Shown here: positions 18,031 to 26,903 of the stretch, one piece after another
Numbering within the stretch: the stretch's first letter is position 1
Layout: every line of letters begins with the position of its first letter
Assembly (NCBI RefSeq): GCF_028688795.1
Contig: NZ_JAQTXM010000011.1
Span: 1 to 64,000 of the forward strand
Direction: 5' to 3'
DNA from: Rhodoferax sp.
Lineage (GTDB): Bacteria; Pseudomonadota; Gammaproteobacteria; Burkholderiales; Burkholderiaceae_C
DNA: 64,000 nt
Notes under the pieces: model-generated
Database searches by the model: none
Seen by the model: only the letters and a program-made list of their open reading frames with translations
Told to the model about the DNA's origin: nothing
Position numbers and translations under genes: made by a program

Positions 18031-18822
18031 ATGACTTACCAAAACATCCGCTTTGACGTGCAAGACGGCGTGGCCCGCCTGACTTTGAGCCGCCCGGACA
18101 AGCTCAACAGCTTCACCGGCGCCATGCACACTGAACTGCGTGCGGCGCTCGACACGGTGCAACACAACACGGCCATTCGTGTGCTGGTGATCACCGGTGC
18201 GGGCCGCGCCTTTTGCGCCGGGCAAGACTTGGCTGACCCCGAGATGACGGTGGGCCATTTGCAGCCCGACATTGGCGCCGTGGTTGAACAACACTACAGG
18301 CCGCTGATTTTGGCGTTGCAGAACCTGCGGGTGCCCACAGTGGCCGCAGTCAATGGCGTCGCTGCTGGTGCAGGTTGCAGCCTGGCGCTGGCTTGTGACC
18401 TGGTGATTGCGGCCAAATCTGCCACATTTTTACAAGCCTTCAGCAAGATCGGCCTGATTCCCGACACTGGTGGCACCTGGTTTTTGCCACAGCGCGTGGG
18501 CATGGCCCGCGCCATGGGCCTGGCGATGCTGGCTGACAAGTTACCGGCTGAAAAGGCCGAAGCCTGGGGCCTGATCTGGCAAGCCGTGGACGATGCTGAA
18601 CTCACCGCCACGGTGGACAAGCTCGCCGCGCAACTGGCCCAAATGCCCACCCGCGCGCTGGTCGCCACGCGGCTGGCCATGCACGCTGCGCCCAACCACA
18701 CGCTGGAGCAGCAGCTCAACATGGAAGCCGGGTTCATGCGCGAACTCGGTTGGCGCGACGACTTCAAGGAAGGCGTCGCCGCTTTCCAGCAAAAACGCGC
18801 GCCCAAATTCACAGGGAACTAA
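18031..18822 (+). CDS. paaG: PaaG, 1,2-epoxyphenylacetyl-CoA isomerase
   Basis: 263 aa crotonase-fold protein. Oxyanion-hole segments ITGAGRAFCAGQDLADPEM and NGVAAGAGCSLALACDLVIAA; the acidic residue in FSKIGLIPDTGGTWFLPQRVG is the catalytic Asp of the isomerase branch. FCAGQDL is typical of PaaG rather than simple enoyl-CoA hydratases. Converts ring-1,2-epoxyphenylacetyl-CoA to oxepin-CoA in the cytosol, and also isomerises a later intermediate. Lies 10 bases after paaN and 6 before paaH. Confidence 0.9.
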   Translation: MTYQNIRFDVQDGVARLTLSRPDKLNSFTGAMHTELRAALDTVQHNTAIRVLVITGAGRAFCAGQDLADPEMTVGHLQPDIGAVVEQHYRPLILALQNLRVPTVAAVNGVAAGAGCSLALACDLVIAAKSATFLQAFSKIGLIPDTGGTWFLPQRVGMARAMGLAMLADKLPAEKAEAWGLIWQAVDDAELTATVDKLAAQLAQMPTRALVATRLAMHAAPNHTLEQQLNMEAGFMRELGWRDDFKEGVAAFQQKRAPKFTGN

Positions 18823-18828
18823 CAAGCC

Positions 18829-20352
18829 ATGACACAAGCGCTCTCCACACACACCCTGGTTGCCGTGATTGGTGCCGGTGCCATGGGTGCAGGCATTGCC
18901 CAGGTGGCAGCCGCAGCCGGGCATGGCGTGAAGCTGCTCGACAACCGCCCCGGCGCAGCCGCCCAAGCCATTGCGGGCATCTGTGCCCAGTTCGAAAAAA
19001 TGGCTGCCAAGGGCAAAATGAGCGCTGAGGCTGCCAAAGCCGCGGGCGAACGCTTGCAGGCAGCCGAACAAGTGGCCGACCTGGCCGATGCTGGGTTGGT
19101 GGTCGAGGCCATTGTGGAAAACCTCACCATCAAGCAACAGCTTTTCAAAGACCTTGAAGCCGTGGTGTCTGAGGGTTGCATTCTGGCCAGCAACACCTCG
19201 TCGATTTCCATCACCGCCATTGGCGCGGCGCTGAGTAAGCCGCAGCGTCTGGCCGGGCTGCACTTCTTCAACCCGGCACCGTTGATGGCGCTGGTCGAAG
19301 TGGTGTCAGGCCTGGCCACCGCACTGGAAGTTTCCGACACCCTCATTGCCACGGCTGCGGCCTGGGGCAAGACCCCGGTGCATGCCAAATCCACCCCCGG
19401 TTTCATCGTCAACCGGGTCGCGCGCCCGTATTACGCTGAAGCCTTGCGCGTGTTGACCGAAGGCGGTGCTGATTGCGCCACATTGGACGCGGTCATGCGC
19501 GAAGCCGGTGGTTTTCGCATGGGGCCGTTTGAGCTGATGGACATGATTGGCCATGACGTGAACTTTGCCGTGACCAACTCGGTGTGGCGCGCGTTTTTCA
19601 ACGACCCACGTTTCTCGCCGTCGCTGATTCAGCAGGATCTGGTCGATGCCGGTTTCCTGGGCAAAAAGTCTGGTCGGGGTTTTTACAACTACCAGGACGG
19701 CACCGACAAACCGCTGCCCGCTACCGTGCCAGCGCTGGCCCGGCCCCATGACATCGTGGTGTATGGGCAATCTGCCGCAGCCCTTGCCCTGGCCAACCGC
19801 CTGCAAGCCAACCACGTCAGCTTCACCCAGGCCCATGCTTTGGGCGACACGGTGGCCACCGCAGGCGGCGCCACCCTGCGCATCACCGATGGCCGCACAG
19901 CTACCCGCTGCGCCTTTGACCTGCAAACACCCAACACCGTGCTGATGGATCTGGCGCTGGACTATGGCAAAGCCACCCGACTGGCCGTCAGCGTGGCGGC
20001 CCAGTGTGACGAAGCGGCGGCCAACAGCGCCATCGGCTTGCTGCAGGCAGCAGGCTTTGCCGTGTCGCAGTTGCAAGACATTCCTGGCCTGATCGTGATG
20101 CGCACGGTGGCCATGCTGGCCAATGAGTCAGCTGATGCCGTCAACCAGGGTGTGTGTGATGCCGCCGCTGTGGACACCGCCATGCGCCTGGGTGTCAATT
20201 ACCCCTGCGGCCCGCTGACCTGGGCCAACGCCATCGGTATCGACACGGTGAGCACGGTGCTGACGCACTTGGCGCAAACCTATGGCGAAGACCGCTACCG
20301 CACCTCACCGCTGATTCAACACCACGTTTTTGTACAGAAGGCTTTTTCATGA
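18829..20352 (+). CDS. paaH: PaaH, 3-hydroxyadipyl-CoA dehydrogenase
   Basis: 507 aa. N-terminal Rossmann motif VIGAGAMGAGIAQVAAAAGH, the ASNTSSISIT segment, GLHFFNPAPLMALVEVV and the C-terminal domain PGFIVNRVARPYYAEALRVL; a second copy of the C-terminal domain (NQGVCDAAAVDTAMRLGVNYPCGPLTWA) gives the PaaH length. It oxidises 3-hydroxyadipyl-CoA to 3-oxoadipyl-CoA with NAD. The stop overlaps the paaI start by four bases (ATGA), indicating translational coupling. Confidence 0.92.
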   Translation: MTQALSTHTLVAVIGAGAMGAGIAQVAAAAGHGVKLLDNRPGAAAQAIAGICAQFEKMAAKGKMSAEAAKAAGERLQAAEQVADLADAGLVVEAIVENLTIKQQLFKDLEAVVSEGCILASNTSSISITAIGAALSKPQRLAGLHFFNPAPLMALVEVVSGLATALEVSDTLIATAAAWGKTPVHAKSTPGFIVNRVARPYYAEALRVLTEGGADCATLDAVMREAGGFRMGPFELMDMIGHDVNFAVTNSVWRAFFNDPRFSPSLIQQDLVDAGFLGKKSGRGFYNYQDGTDKPLPATVPALARPHDIVVYGQSAAALALANRLQANHVSFTQAHALGDTVATAGGATLRITDGRTATRCAFDLQTPNTVLMDLALDYGKATRLAVSVAAQCDEAAANSAIGLLQAAGFAVSQLQDIPGLIVMRTVAMLANESADAVNQGVCDAAAVDTAMRLGVNYPCGPLTWANAIGIDTVSTVLTHLAQTYGEDRYRTSPLIQHHVFVQKAFS

Positions 20353-20813
20353 CTGATTCATACGCCAACCCCCAAGAACTGGCCGACGCCGTGACGCAGG
20401 CCATGTGGTCGCGCGACCGCGCCACGCAAGGCCTGGGCATGCAGATGCTCAGCGTCAAACCGGGTTATGCCCTGATGGCCATGCCGGTGCGCGGCGACAT
20501 GGTCAATGGCCACGGCATTTGCCACGGCGGGTTCATGTTCACCCTGGCCGACAGCGCCTTTGCCTTTGCCTGCAACAGCTACAACCAGAACACCGTGGCG
20601 TCGAGCTGCAACATCGACTTTCTGGCCCCAGCCCGCGAAGGCGATGTGCTGGAAGCCGAAGCGGTAGAGCGCTCGTTATCAGGCCGCACCGGCGTCTATG
20701 ACATCACGGTGCGCACCCGCAGCGGCAAAACCGTGGCGCTGTTTCGAGGCAAAAGTTACCGCATCAAGGGTGAGGTGATTGCCGGCTTGCAGCAGACCGA
20801 TGCCGCAGCCTGA
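20349..20813 (+). CDS. paaI: PaaI, hotdog-fold thioesterase
   Basis: 154 aa. Hotdog thioesterase with the family motif NGHGICHGGFMFTLADSAFAFACN (the Gly-His-Gly-Gly helix and Asp that activates water). PaaI releases CoA from stalled phenylacetyl-CoA and hydroxylated intermediates, protecting the CoA pool. The start overlaps the paaH stop. It lies 54 bases before paaK. Confidence 0.9.
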   Translation: MTDSYANPQELADAVTQAMWSRDRATQGLGMQMLSVKPGYALMAMPVRGDMVNGHGICHGGFMFTLADSAFAFACNSYNQNTVASSCNIDFLAPAREGDVLEAEAVERSLSGRTGVYDITVRTRSGKTVALFRGKSYRIKGEVIAGLQQTDAAA

Positions 20814-20867
20814 CCTGACCTGACACCCGATAGACATCAAAGCAAATCTGAACAAGAGGAGACCCGC

Positions 20868-22193
20868 ATGACCGCCAAATTCCCCCAACCCGGCGAACTC
20901 GACGCCATTGAAACCGCCAGCCGCGACGAAATCAGCGCCCTGCAACTGCAGCGCCTGAAATGGTCGCTCAAGCATGCGTATGACAACGTGCCGTTTCACA
21001 AAGCCGCCTTTGACGCCAAAGGTGTGCACCCGGATGACCTGAAGACCCTGGCCGACCTGGCCAAGTTTCCCTTCATGACCAAGATTGCCCTGCGTGACCA
21101 TTACCCGTTTGGCCTGTTTGCCGTGCCAAAAGAAAAAGTGGCGCGACTGCATGCCTCAAGCGGCACCACCGGCAAGTCGATCGTGGTTGGCTACACACTG
21201 CAAGACATTGACAACTGGGCCAACCTGGTGGCGCGCTCGATTCGCGCGGCCGGTGGCCGTGCCGGCGACATGTTGCACAACGCCTATGGCTACGGCATGT
21301 TCACCGGTGGCCTGGGTGCGCACTATGGCGCCGAGCGGCTGGGCTGCACGGTGGTGCCGATGTCGGGCGGGCAGACCGAAAAGCAGGTGCAACAGATTGT
21401 TGATTTCCAGCCGCAGATCATCATGGTCACCCCCAGCTACTCGCTGGTGATTGCCGAGGAGTTTGAGCGCCAGGGCATCACGCCCGACCAGATCTCGCTG
21501 AAGATCGGCATCTTTGGCGCAGAGCCTTGGGGCGAAGGCATGCGTGCCGAAATCGAGCGCAAACTGGGCATTGACGCCATCGACATCTATGGCCTGACTG
21601 AAGTCATGGGCCCCGGCGTGGCCTGCGAATGCATTGAGTCCAAAGACGGCCCGGTGATCTGGGAAGACCACTTCTACCCCGAAATCATCAACCCCGAAAC
21701 CGGCGAAGTGGTGGCCGACGGGGAAGACGGCGAACTGGTGTTCACCTCGCTCACCAAAGAAGCGTTCCCGGTGATTCGTTACCGCACCCGCGACCTGACG
21801 CGCCTGCTGCCACCCACCTCACGGGCGTTTCGGCGCATGGGCAAGATCACCGGCCGCTCAGACGACATGCTGATCATTCGCGGTGTGAACGTGTTCCCGA
21901 CGCAAATCGAAGAACAAATCTTGCGCGACAAGCGGCTTTCGGGCAATTACCAAATTCAGCTCAGCCGCGACGGCCATCTGGACAACGTGGAGGTGCGTTG
22001 CGAGTTGCAACGCGAAGCGGCGGCGCAACTGTCACCAGCGGACGTGGGGGTGCTGGCCAAGGAGCTGCAACACCACATCAAAACCATCATTGGCATCACC
22101 ACCAAGGTCTCAGTGCTGGCGCCTGAGGCGATACCGCGCACGCTCACCGGCAAAGCGCGCCGGGTGATTGACGAGCGGCCGAAACAGCTGTGA
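20868..22193 (+). CDS. paaK: PaaK, phenylacetate-CoA ligase
   Basis: 441 aa; RBS AAGAGGAG. AMP-forming ligase with the P-loop ASSGTTGKSIVVGYT, the YGYGMFTGGLGAHYGAE segment, DIYGLTEVMGPGVA, YRTRDLTRLLP and ITGRSDDMLIIRGVNVFPTQIE, as in PaaK. It activates phenylacetate to phenylacetyl-CoA, the entry step of the pathway. The C-terminal catalytic Lys is in LTGKARRV. A dispersed repeat copy and a palindrome follow before paaJ. Confidence 0.93.
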   Translation: MTAKFPQPGELDAIETASRDEISALQLQRLKWSLKHAYDNVPFHKAAFDAKGVHPDDLKTLADLAKFPFMTKIALRDHYPFGLFAVPKEKVARLHASSGTTGKSIVVGYTLQDIDNWANLVARSIRAAGGRAGDMLHNAYGYGMFTGGLGAHYGAERLGCTVVPMSGGQTEKQVQQIVDFQPQIIMVTPSYSLVIAEEFERQGITPDQISLKIGIFGAEPWGEGMRAEIERKLGIDAIDIYGLTEVMGPGVACECIESKDGPVIWEDHFYPEIINPETGEVVADGEDGELVFTSLTKEAFPVIRYRTRDLTRLLPPTSRAFRRMGKITGRSDDMLIIRGVNVFPTQIEEQILRDKRLSGNYQIQLSRDGHLDNVEVRCELQREAAAQLSPADVGVLAKELQHHIKTIIGITTKVSVLAPEAIPRTLTGKARRVIDERPKQL

Positions 22194-22207
22194 GCTGGTT
22201 TACCACA

Positions 22208-22274
22208 GTTTTATAAGCCTTTTAGTGCTCTAGCCCTTATTAAATAAGCGCGAATAGCTATCTTTTTAATATTT
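22208..22274 (+). repeat. Dispersed AT-rich repeat, copy 4
   Basis: gctctagcccttattaaata followed by agcgcgaatagctatc; one of the copies closest to the deduced consensus. It lies between paaK and paaJ. Confidence 0.8.
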
Positions 22275-22278
22275 CAGG

Positions 22279-22294
22279 ACGTGATGTGTCACGT
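22279..22294. promoter_or_regulatory. Palindrome just upstream of paaJ
   Basis: Perfect inverted repeat acgtga-tgtg-tcacgt, ending five bases before the paaJ ATG. It may be a repressor operator or an RNA hairpin in the leader. Its two half-sites resemble those of CRP/FNR-type sites but the spacer is 4 rather than 6 bases, so that identification is not supported. Confidence 0.4.
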
Positions 22295-22299
22295 AACGT

Positions 22300-23505
22300 A
22301 TGACCGAAGCCTTTATTTGCGATGCCATTCGCACCCCCATTGGCCGCTACGGCGGAGCGCTGGCGAGCGTGCGCGCCGACGACCTGGCCGCCATTCCCCT
22401 GAAAGCCCTGATGGACCGCAACCCCCAGGTCAACTGGGCCAGTGTGGACGACATCATCTTTGGCTGTGCCAACCAGGCCGGTGAAGACAACCGCAACGTG
22501 GCGCGCATGGCGGGCCTGCTGGCGGGCCTGCCGATTGAGGTGCCCGGCACCACCGTGAACCGCCTGTGTGGCTCGTCGCTGGACTGCGTCGGCATGGCAG
22601 CGCGCGCCATCAAGTCGGGCGAAACCGATTTGATGATTGCTGGCGGTGTCGAAAGCATGTCGCGCGCACCCTTTGTCATGGGCAAGGCTGAAAGCGCCTG
22701 GTCGCGCAGCGCTGCCATTTATGACACCACCATTGGCTGGCGTTTTCCCAACCCGCTGATGAAAAAGCTGTACGACACGCATTCGATGCCACAAACGGCC
22801 GACAACGTGGCGGCTGACTTTCACATCTCGCGTGCTGACCAGGATGCCTTTGCGCTTCGCTCGCAGCAACGCTGGGCGGCAGCCCATGCCGCCGGGCGTT
22901 TTGCCGACGAACTGATTCCGGTGTTGATTGCACGCAAAAAGGGCGACCCGCTGGTGGTCGACACCGACGAGCACCCGCGCCCCGAGACCACGCTGGAGAT
23001 GTTGGCCAAGCTCAAAGGTGTCAACGGCCCCGAGTTGTCGGTGACCGCAGGCAACGCCTCGGGTGTCAACGATGGGGCCTGCGCGCTGCTGCTGGCCAGT
23101 GAGACCAGCGCCCGCGCCAACGGATTGACACCGCGTGCCCGCATTGTGGCCATGGCGACCGCTGGTGTCGCACCACGAATCATGGGGTTCGGTCCGGCGC
23201 CGGCGGTGCGCAAGGTGTTGGCCAAGGCCGGCTTGACCATCGACCAGATGGATGTGATTGAACTCAACGAGGCCTTTGCCGCTCAAAGCTTGGCGGTGTT
23301 GCGCGATCTCGGGCTGAAGGACGAAGAGGCACGGGTCAACCCCAATGGCGGCGCGATTGCGATGGGTCATCCTCTGGGTATGAGCGGTGGCCGTTTGGTG
23401 ACCACCGCCATGTACGAACTGGCACGGCGTGGCGGGCGTTATGCGCTTTGCACGATGTGTATTGGTGTGGGGCAAGGCATTGCCCTGGTGATAGAGCGCG
23501 TGTAA
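22300..23505 (+). CDS. paaJ: PaaJ, beta-ketoadipyl-CoA thiolase
   Basis: 401 aa type II thiolase. Nucleophilic Cys in VNRLCGSSLDCVGMAARAI, His in NPNGGAIAMGHPLGMSGGRL and second Cys in CTMCIGVGQG. Cleaves 3-oxoadipyl-CoA to acetyl-CoA and succinyl-CoA, the last step of phenylacetate breakdown, and can also serve the beta-ketoadipate pathway (PcaF). Start has only a weak ribosome site because the palindrome occupies the leader. Followed 36 bases later by the substrate-binding protein gene. Confidence 0.92.
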   Translation: MTEAFICDAIRTPIGRYGGALASVRADDLAAIPLKALMDRNPQVNWASVDDIIFGCANQAGEDNRNVARMAGLLAGLPIEVPGTTVNRLCGSSLDCVGMAARAIKSGETDLMIAGGVESMSRAPFVMGKAESAWSRSAAIYDTTIGWRFPNPLMKKLYDTHSMPQTADNVAADFHISRADQDAFALRSQQRWAAAHAAGRFADELIPVLIARKKGDPLVVDTDEHPRPETTLEMLAKLKGVNGPELSVTAGNASGVNDGACALLLASETSARANGLTPRARIVAMATAGVAPRIMGFGPAPAVRKVLAKAGLTIDQMDVIELNEAFAAQSLAVLRDLGLKDEEARVNPNGGAIAMGHPLGMSGGRLVTTAMYELARRGGRYALCTMCIGVGQGIALVIERV

Positions 23506-23541
23506 CGGAATAATTTTTTTAACCCTGTAGGAGACAAACCC

Positions 23542-24687
23542 ATGAAATTTACGATGAAGAAACTGGCGATTGGCACCGCATTGGCATTCGGCGCAATGGC
23601 TGCCATGGCCGCTGACACGATCAAGATTGGCTCGGTGCTGTCCGTCACTGGCCCAGCCGCTTTTTTGGGTGACCCGGAACTCAAGACCCTGCAGATGTAC
23701 GTGGAAGACATCAACAAAAAGGGCGGCGTGATCGGTCGCCAACTGGAACTGGTGCACTACGACGACGGCAGTGACGCCAGCAAGGCCAACGGCTTTGGCA
23801 AACGCCTGATTGACGACGACAAGGTCGACATCATTGTGGGCGGCACCACCACCGGCGCCACCATGTCGATGGCACCGTTAGTTGAAAAAGCGGGTGTGCC
23901 TTTCATCTCCCTGGCTGGTGCCGTGGTGATTGTGGAGCCGGTGAAAAAGTGGGTGTTCAAGACCCCGCACACCGACCGCATGGCTGCAGAAAAAGTGTTT
24001 GAAGACATGAAAAAACGTGGTCTCACCAAGGTGGCCCTGTTCTCCGAAACCAGCGGTTTTGGCCAGTCCGGCAAGAAGGAAACCGAGGGTGTGGCAGCCA
24101 AGTACGGCATCACCCTGGTGGCCAATGAAACCTATGGTCCCAAAGACACCGACATGAGCCCACAGCTCACCAAAATTCGCAATGTGCCGGGCGTCCAAGC
24201 CGTGTTCATTTTTGGTCTGGGTCAGGGCCCGGCGATTGCCACCAAAAGCTACAAGCAGTTGGGCATGACTTTGCCGCTGTACCACGCCCACGGCGTGGCG
24301 TCTGAAGAGTTCATCAAGCTCGCAGGCCCGGCCGCCGAAGGTGTGCGCCTGCCCGCTGCCGCATTGCTGGTGGCTGACAAGCTGGCCGCCAACGACCCGC
24401 AAAAACCGGTAGCCGAAGGCTATGCCAATGCTTTCAAAGCCAAGTGGAAAACCGATGTGTCGACGTTTGGCGGACACGCCTATGACGGCCTGATGCTGGC
24501 AGTAGACGCCATCAAACGCGCTGGCAGCACTGACAAAGCCAAGGTGCGCGATGCCATTGAAGCCACCAAAGGCTTTGTCGGCACCGGTGGTTTGGTCAAC
24601 ATGTCGGCCACCGACCACATGGGCCTGGACCTCTCAGCCTTCAAGATGCTCGAAATCAAGGGCGGCGACTGGACATTGGCCAAGTAA
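23542..24687 (+). CDS. Periplasmic substrate-binding protein of the Liv-type transporter
   Basis: 381 aa; RBS TAGGAGA. Signal peptide MKFTMKKLAIGTALAFGAMAAMA followed by mature ADTIKIGSVLSVTGPAAFLGDPELKT, the type 1 periplasmic-binding fold used by LivJ/LivK. It should deliver the substrate to LivHM and the LivG/hemerythrin-LivF ATPases encoded 13 kb upstream. Placement inside the paa genes rather than beside livHMGF points to an aromatic acid such as phenylacetate as ligand; that is inference. Confidence 0.88.
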   Translation: MKFTMKKLAIGTALAFGAMAAMAADTIKIGSVLSVTGPAAFLGDPELKTLQMYVEDINKKGGVIGRQLELVHYDDGSDASKANGFGKRLIDDDKVDIIVGGTTTGATMSMAPLVEKAGVPFISLAGAVVIVEPVKKWVFKTPHTDRMAAEKVFEDMKKRGLTKVALFSETSGFGQSGKKETEGVAAKYGITLVANETYGPKDTDMSPQLTKIRNVPGVQAVFIFGLGQGPAIATKSYKQLGMTLPLYHAHGVASEEFIKLAGPAAEGVRLPAAALLVADKLAANDPQKPVAEGYANAFKAKWKTDVSTFGGHAYDGLMLAVDAIKRAGSTDKAKVRDAIEATKGFVGTGGLVNMSATDHMGLDLSAFKMLEIKGGDWTLAK

Positions 24688-24701
24688 AAGGCAGACAAAT
24701 G

Positions 24702-24726
24702 GGCTGTCATGCCGTGCATGACAGCC
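24702..24726 (+). terminator. Stem-loop after the binding-protein gene
   Basis: Perfect 11-bp stem ggctgtcatgc/gcatgacagcc with a 3-base loop, 14 bases after the stop. No T-run follows, so it is more likely an RNA-stabilising or attenuating hairpin that raises binding-protein expression over the genes downstream than a full terminator. Confidence 0.55.
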
Positions 24727-24755
24727 AGCTCTCTCACATTTAACCCAGCCATACC

Positions 24756-25541
24756 ATGTTTGACACGCTTGCCATTGAACACAACCACAAGGTCGCCACG
24801 ATCTGGATGAACCGCCCGGAGGTGTTCAACGCCTTCAACGAGCAGCTCATTGACAACCTGCAGCAAGCCTGCCTGATGCTCGACGCCGACCCCAGCGTGC
24901 GCGTGGTGGTGCTGGCCGGGCGTGGTAAGCATTTTTCAGCCGGCGCCGACCTGAACTGGATGCGCCGGGCCGCCCTGGGCAGCGAAGCCGACAACCTGGA
25001 CGACGCACGCCGCTTCGCCCGGATGCTCCGCACGCTCTCTGGCATGACCAAGCCAACCATTGCCCGCATCCAGGGCGCAGCCTTGGGCGGCGGCACCGGG
25101 CTGGCAGCCGCCTGCGACATGGCGGTGGCCAGCAGCGATGCGGTGTTTTCCACCTCCGAGGTCAAGTTCGGCATCATCCCGGCGGTGATCAGCCCCTACG
25201 TGTTGCGCGCCATCGGGCCACGCCACGCGCTACGGTACTTCCAGAGTGCCGAGCGCATTTCGGCAGAGCGTGCGTTGGCCATTGGCCTGATCAACGAAGT
25301 GGCCCCGGGCGAGGGACTGGACGCCGTGCTGGCAACCCTGATTGAGCCCCTGCTGGCCGGTGCGCCTTCGGCCCAAAAGGCAGCCAAGGAATTGATTGCC
25401 GCCGTGCATGGCCAGCCCATTGACGATGTGGTCATGGAGGCCACGGCCCAACGCATTGCCGCACAGCGTGCCACCGCAGAAGGGCGCGACGGCGTCGCCG
25501 CATTTCTGGACAAACGCCCGCCCGCGTGGCTGGCAGATTAG
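24756..25541 (+). CDS. Enoyl-CoA hydratase, LiuC-like, in the paaF position
   Basis: 261 aa crotonase-fold enzyme. [34 protein letters not shown] and [23 protein letters not shown] are closest to methylglutaconyl-CoA hydratases (LiuC) of leucine breakdown. In this island the expected enzyme is PaaF, 2,3-dehydroadipyl-CoA hydratase, and no other candidate is present. It may do that job here or be a leucine-pathway enzyme carried along. It lies 28 bases before paaA. Confidence 0.75.
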   Translation: MFDTLAIEHNHKVATIWMNRPEVFNAFNEQLIDNLQQACLMLDADPSVRVVVLAGRGKHFSAGADLNWMRRAALGSEADNLDDARRFARMLRTLSGMTKPTIARIQGAALGGGTGLAAACDMAVASSDAVFSTSEVKFGIIPAVISPYVLRAIGPRHALRYFQSAERISAERALAIGLINEVAPGEGLDAVLATLIEPLLAGAPSAQKAAKELIAAVHGQPIDDVVMEATAQRIAAQRATAEGRDGVAAFLDKRPPAWLAD

Positions 25542-25569
25542 TTATTTTTTAACCCAAGGAGTCACACTT

Positions 25570-26583
25570 ATGTACACGCAATCGTTCAACGTGCAGGAGA
25601 CCCCCGGCCAGAAAAAGGCGGCCAAACCGGCGGCCCTGGAGAACCCCGAGTTTCAGGCGCGCTTTGATGCCAAAGTCTCCAACGACGGCAAGATTGAGCC
25701 GCAAGACTGGATGCCCGAGGCCTACCGCAAAACCCTACTGCGTCAGATCAGCCAACATGCCCACAGCGAAATTGTTGGCATGCTGCCCGAGGGCAACTGG
25801 ATCAGCCGCGCACCCAGCCTGAAACGCAAGGCCATCCTGATTGCCAAGGTGCAAGACGAAGGCGGCCACGGCCTGTACCTTTACAGCGCCGCCGAGACCC
25901 TGGGCCAGGGGCGCGACCAGATGCTGGCTGATCTGCACAGTGGCAAAGCCAAATACAGCTCCATCTTCAACTATCCCACGCTGAATTGGGCTGACGTGGG
26001 CACGGTCGGCTGGCTGGTCGATGGCGCGGCCATCATGAACCAGATTCCGCTGTGCCGCTGCAGCTATGGCCCTTACGCCCGCGCCATGATCCGCGTCTGC
26101 AAGGAAGAGTCTTTTCACCAGCGCCAGGGCTACGAGGCCTTGCTGGTCATGATGCAAGGCACAGCCGCACAAAAAGCCATGGTGCAAGACGCGGTGAACC
26201 GCTTCTGGTGGAAATGTCTGGCCATGTTTGGCCCGCCCGATTCTGATAGCCCGCACAGCGCCCAGGCCATGCACTGGGGCATCAAGCGCATCAGCAATGA
26301 CGACTTGCGCCAGAAGTTCATCGACGCCACCGTGCCACAGGCCAAGGTGCTGGGCGTGACCCTGCCCGACCCGGATTTGAAGTGGAACGAAGAACGCCAG
26401 CACCACGACTACGGCCAGATTGACTGGGACGAGTTCTGGGGCACCGTCAACGGCAACGGCCCGTGCAACAAAGAGCGCCTGGCCACGCGCGTCAAAGCCC
26501 ATAACGATGGCCAGTGGGTGCGTGATGCTGCCCTGGCGCACGCCCGCAAACACCAACCAACCCAACAAAAGGAAGCAGCATGA
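25570..26583 (+). CDS. paaA: PaaA, catalytic subunit of phenylacetyl-CoA epoxidase
   Basis: 337 aa from the ATG at 25570 (RBS CAAGGAG); the track start at 25396 overlaps the previous gene. Di-iron oxygenase: [31 protein letters not shown] and [17 protein letters not shown] carry the two Glu-x-x-His ligand sets. It inserts one O2 atom into the ring of phenylacetyl-CoA to form the 1,2-epoxide. The stop overlaps the paaB start (ATGA), the usual arrangement for paaABCDE. Confidence 0.95.
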   Translation: MYTQSFNVQETPGQKKAAKPAALENPEFQARFDAKVSNDGKIEPQDWMPEAYRKTLLRQISQHAHSEIVGMLPEGNWISRAPSLKRKAILIAKVQDEGGHGLYLYSAAETLGQGRDQMLADLHSGKAKYSSIFNYPTLNWADVGTVGWLVDGAAIMNQIPLCRCSYGPYARAMIRVCKEESFHQRQGYEALLVMMQGTAAQKAMVQDAVNRFWWKCLAMFGPPDSDSPHSAQAMHWGIKRISNDDLRQKFIDATVPQAKVLGVTLPDPDLKWNEERQHHDYGQIDWDEFWGTVNGNGPCNKERLATRVKAHNDGQWVRDAALAHARKHQPTQQKEAA

Positions 26584-26903
26584 GCACCCAGAACCCAACC
26601 ACCGCACCTGCGACCCCTGAACTGAAAGACTGGCCACTGTGGGAAGTTTTTGTGCGCAGCAAACAAGGCCTGGAGCACAAACACTGCGGCAGCTTGCACG
26701 CCAGCGACTCGGCACACGCCCTGCAAATGGCGCGCGATGTCTACACCCGCCGCCAGGAAGGCGTGAGCATCTGGGTAGTGCCGAGCAAAAACATCACAGC
26801 CAGTGCGCCTGAGGACAAGGACTCGATGTTTGAGCCCGCCGCAGACAAAATCTACCGCCACCCAACCTTTTATGACATTCCGGACGAAGTGGGGCACATG
26901 TAA
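26580..26903 (+). CDS. paaB: PaaB, phenylacetyl-CoA epoxidase subunit
   Basis: 107 aa. Contains the PaaB motif [41 protein letters not shown] and the end [10 protein letters not shown]. It bridges PaaA and PaaC dimers in the epoxidase complex. Overlaps paaA by four bases and paaC by one (TAATG), so all three subunits are coupled. Confidence 0.95.
   Translation: MSTQNPTTAPATPELKDWPLWEVFVRSKQGLEHKHCGSLHASDSAHALQMARDVYTRRQEGVSIWVVPSKNITASAPEDKDSMFEPAADKIYRHPTFYDIPDEVGHM

Noticed and set aside
22279-22294. CRP/FNR site in the palindrome before paaJ
   Set aside because: Spacer is 4 bases instead of 6 and the site lies five bases from the start codon, so it does not fit that class.
22258-23757. 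499-aa open frame on the minus strand opposite paaJ
   Set aside because: Lies over paaJ and the binding-protein start; its His/Gln/Arg-rich composition is typical of a shadow of GC-rich coding DNA.
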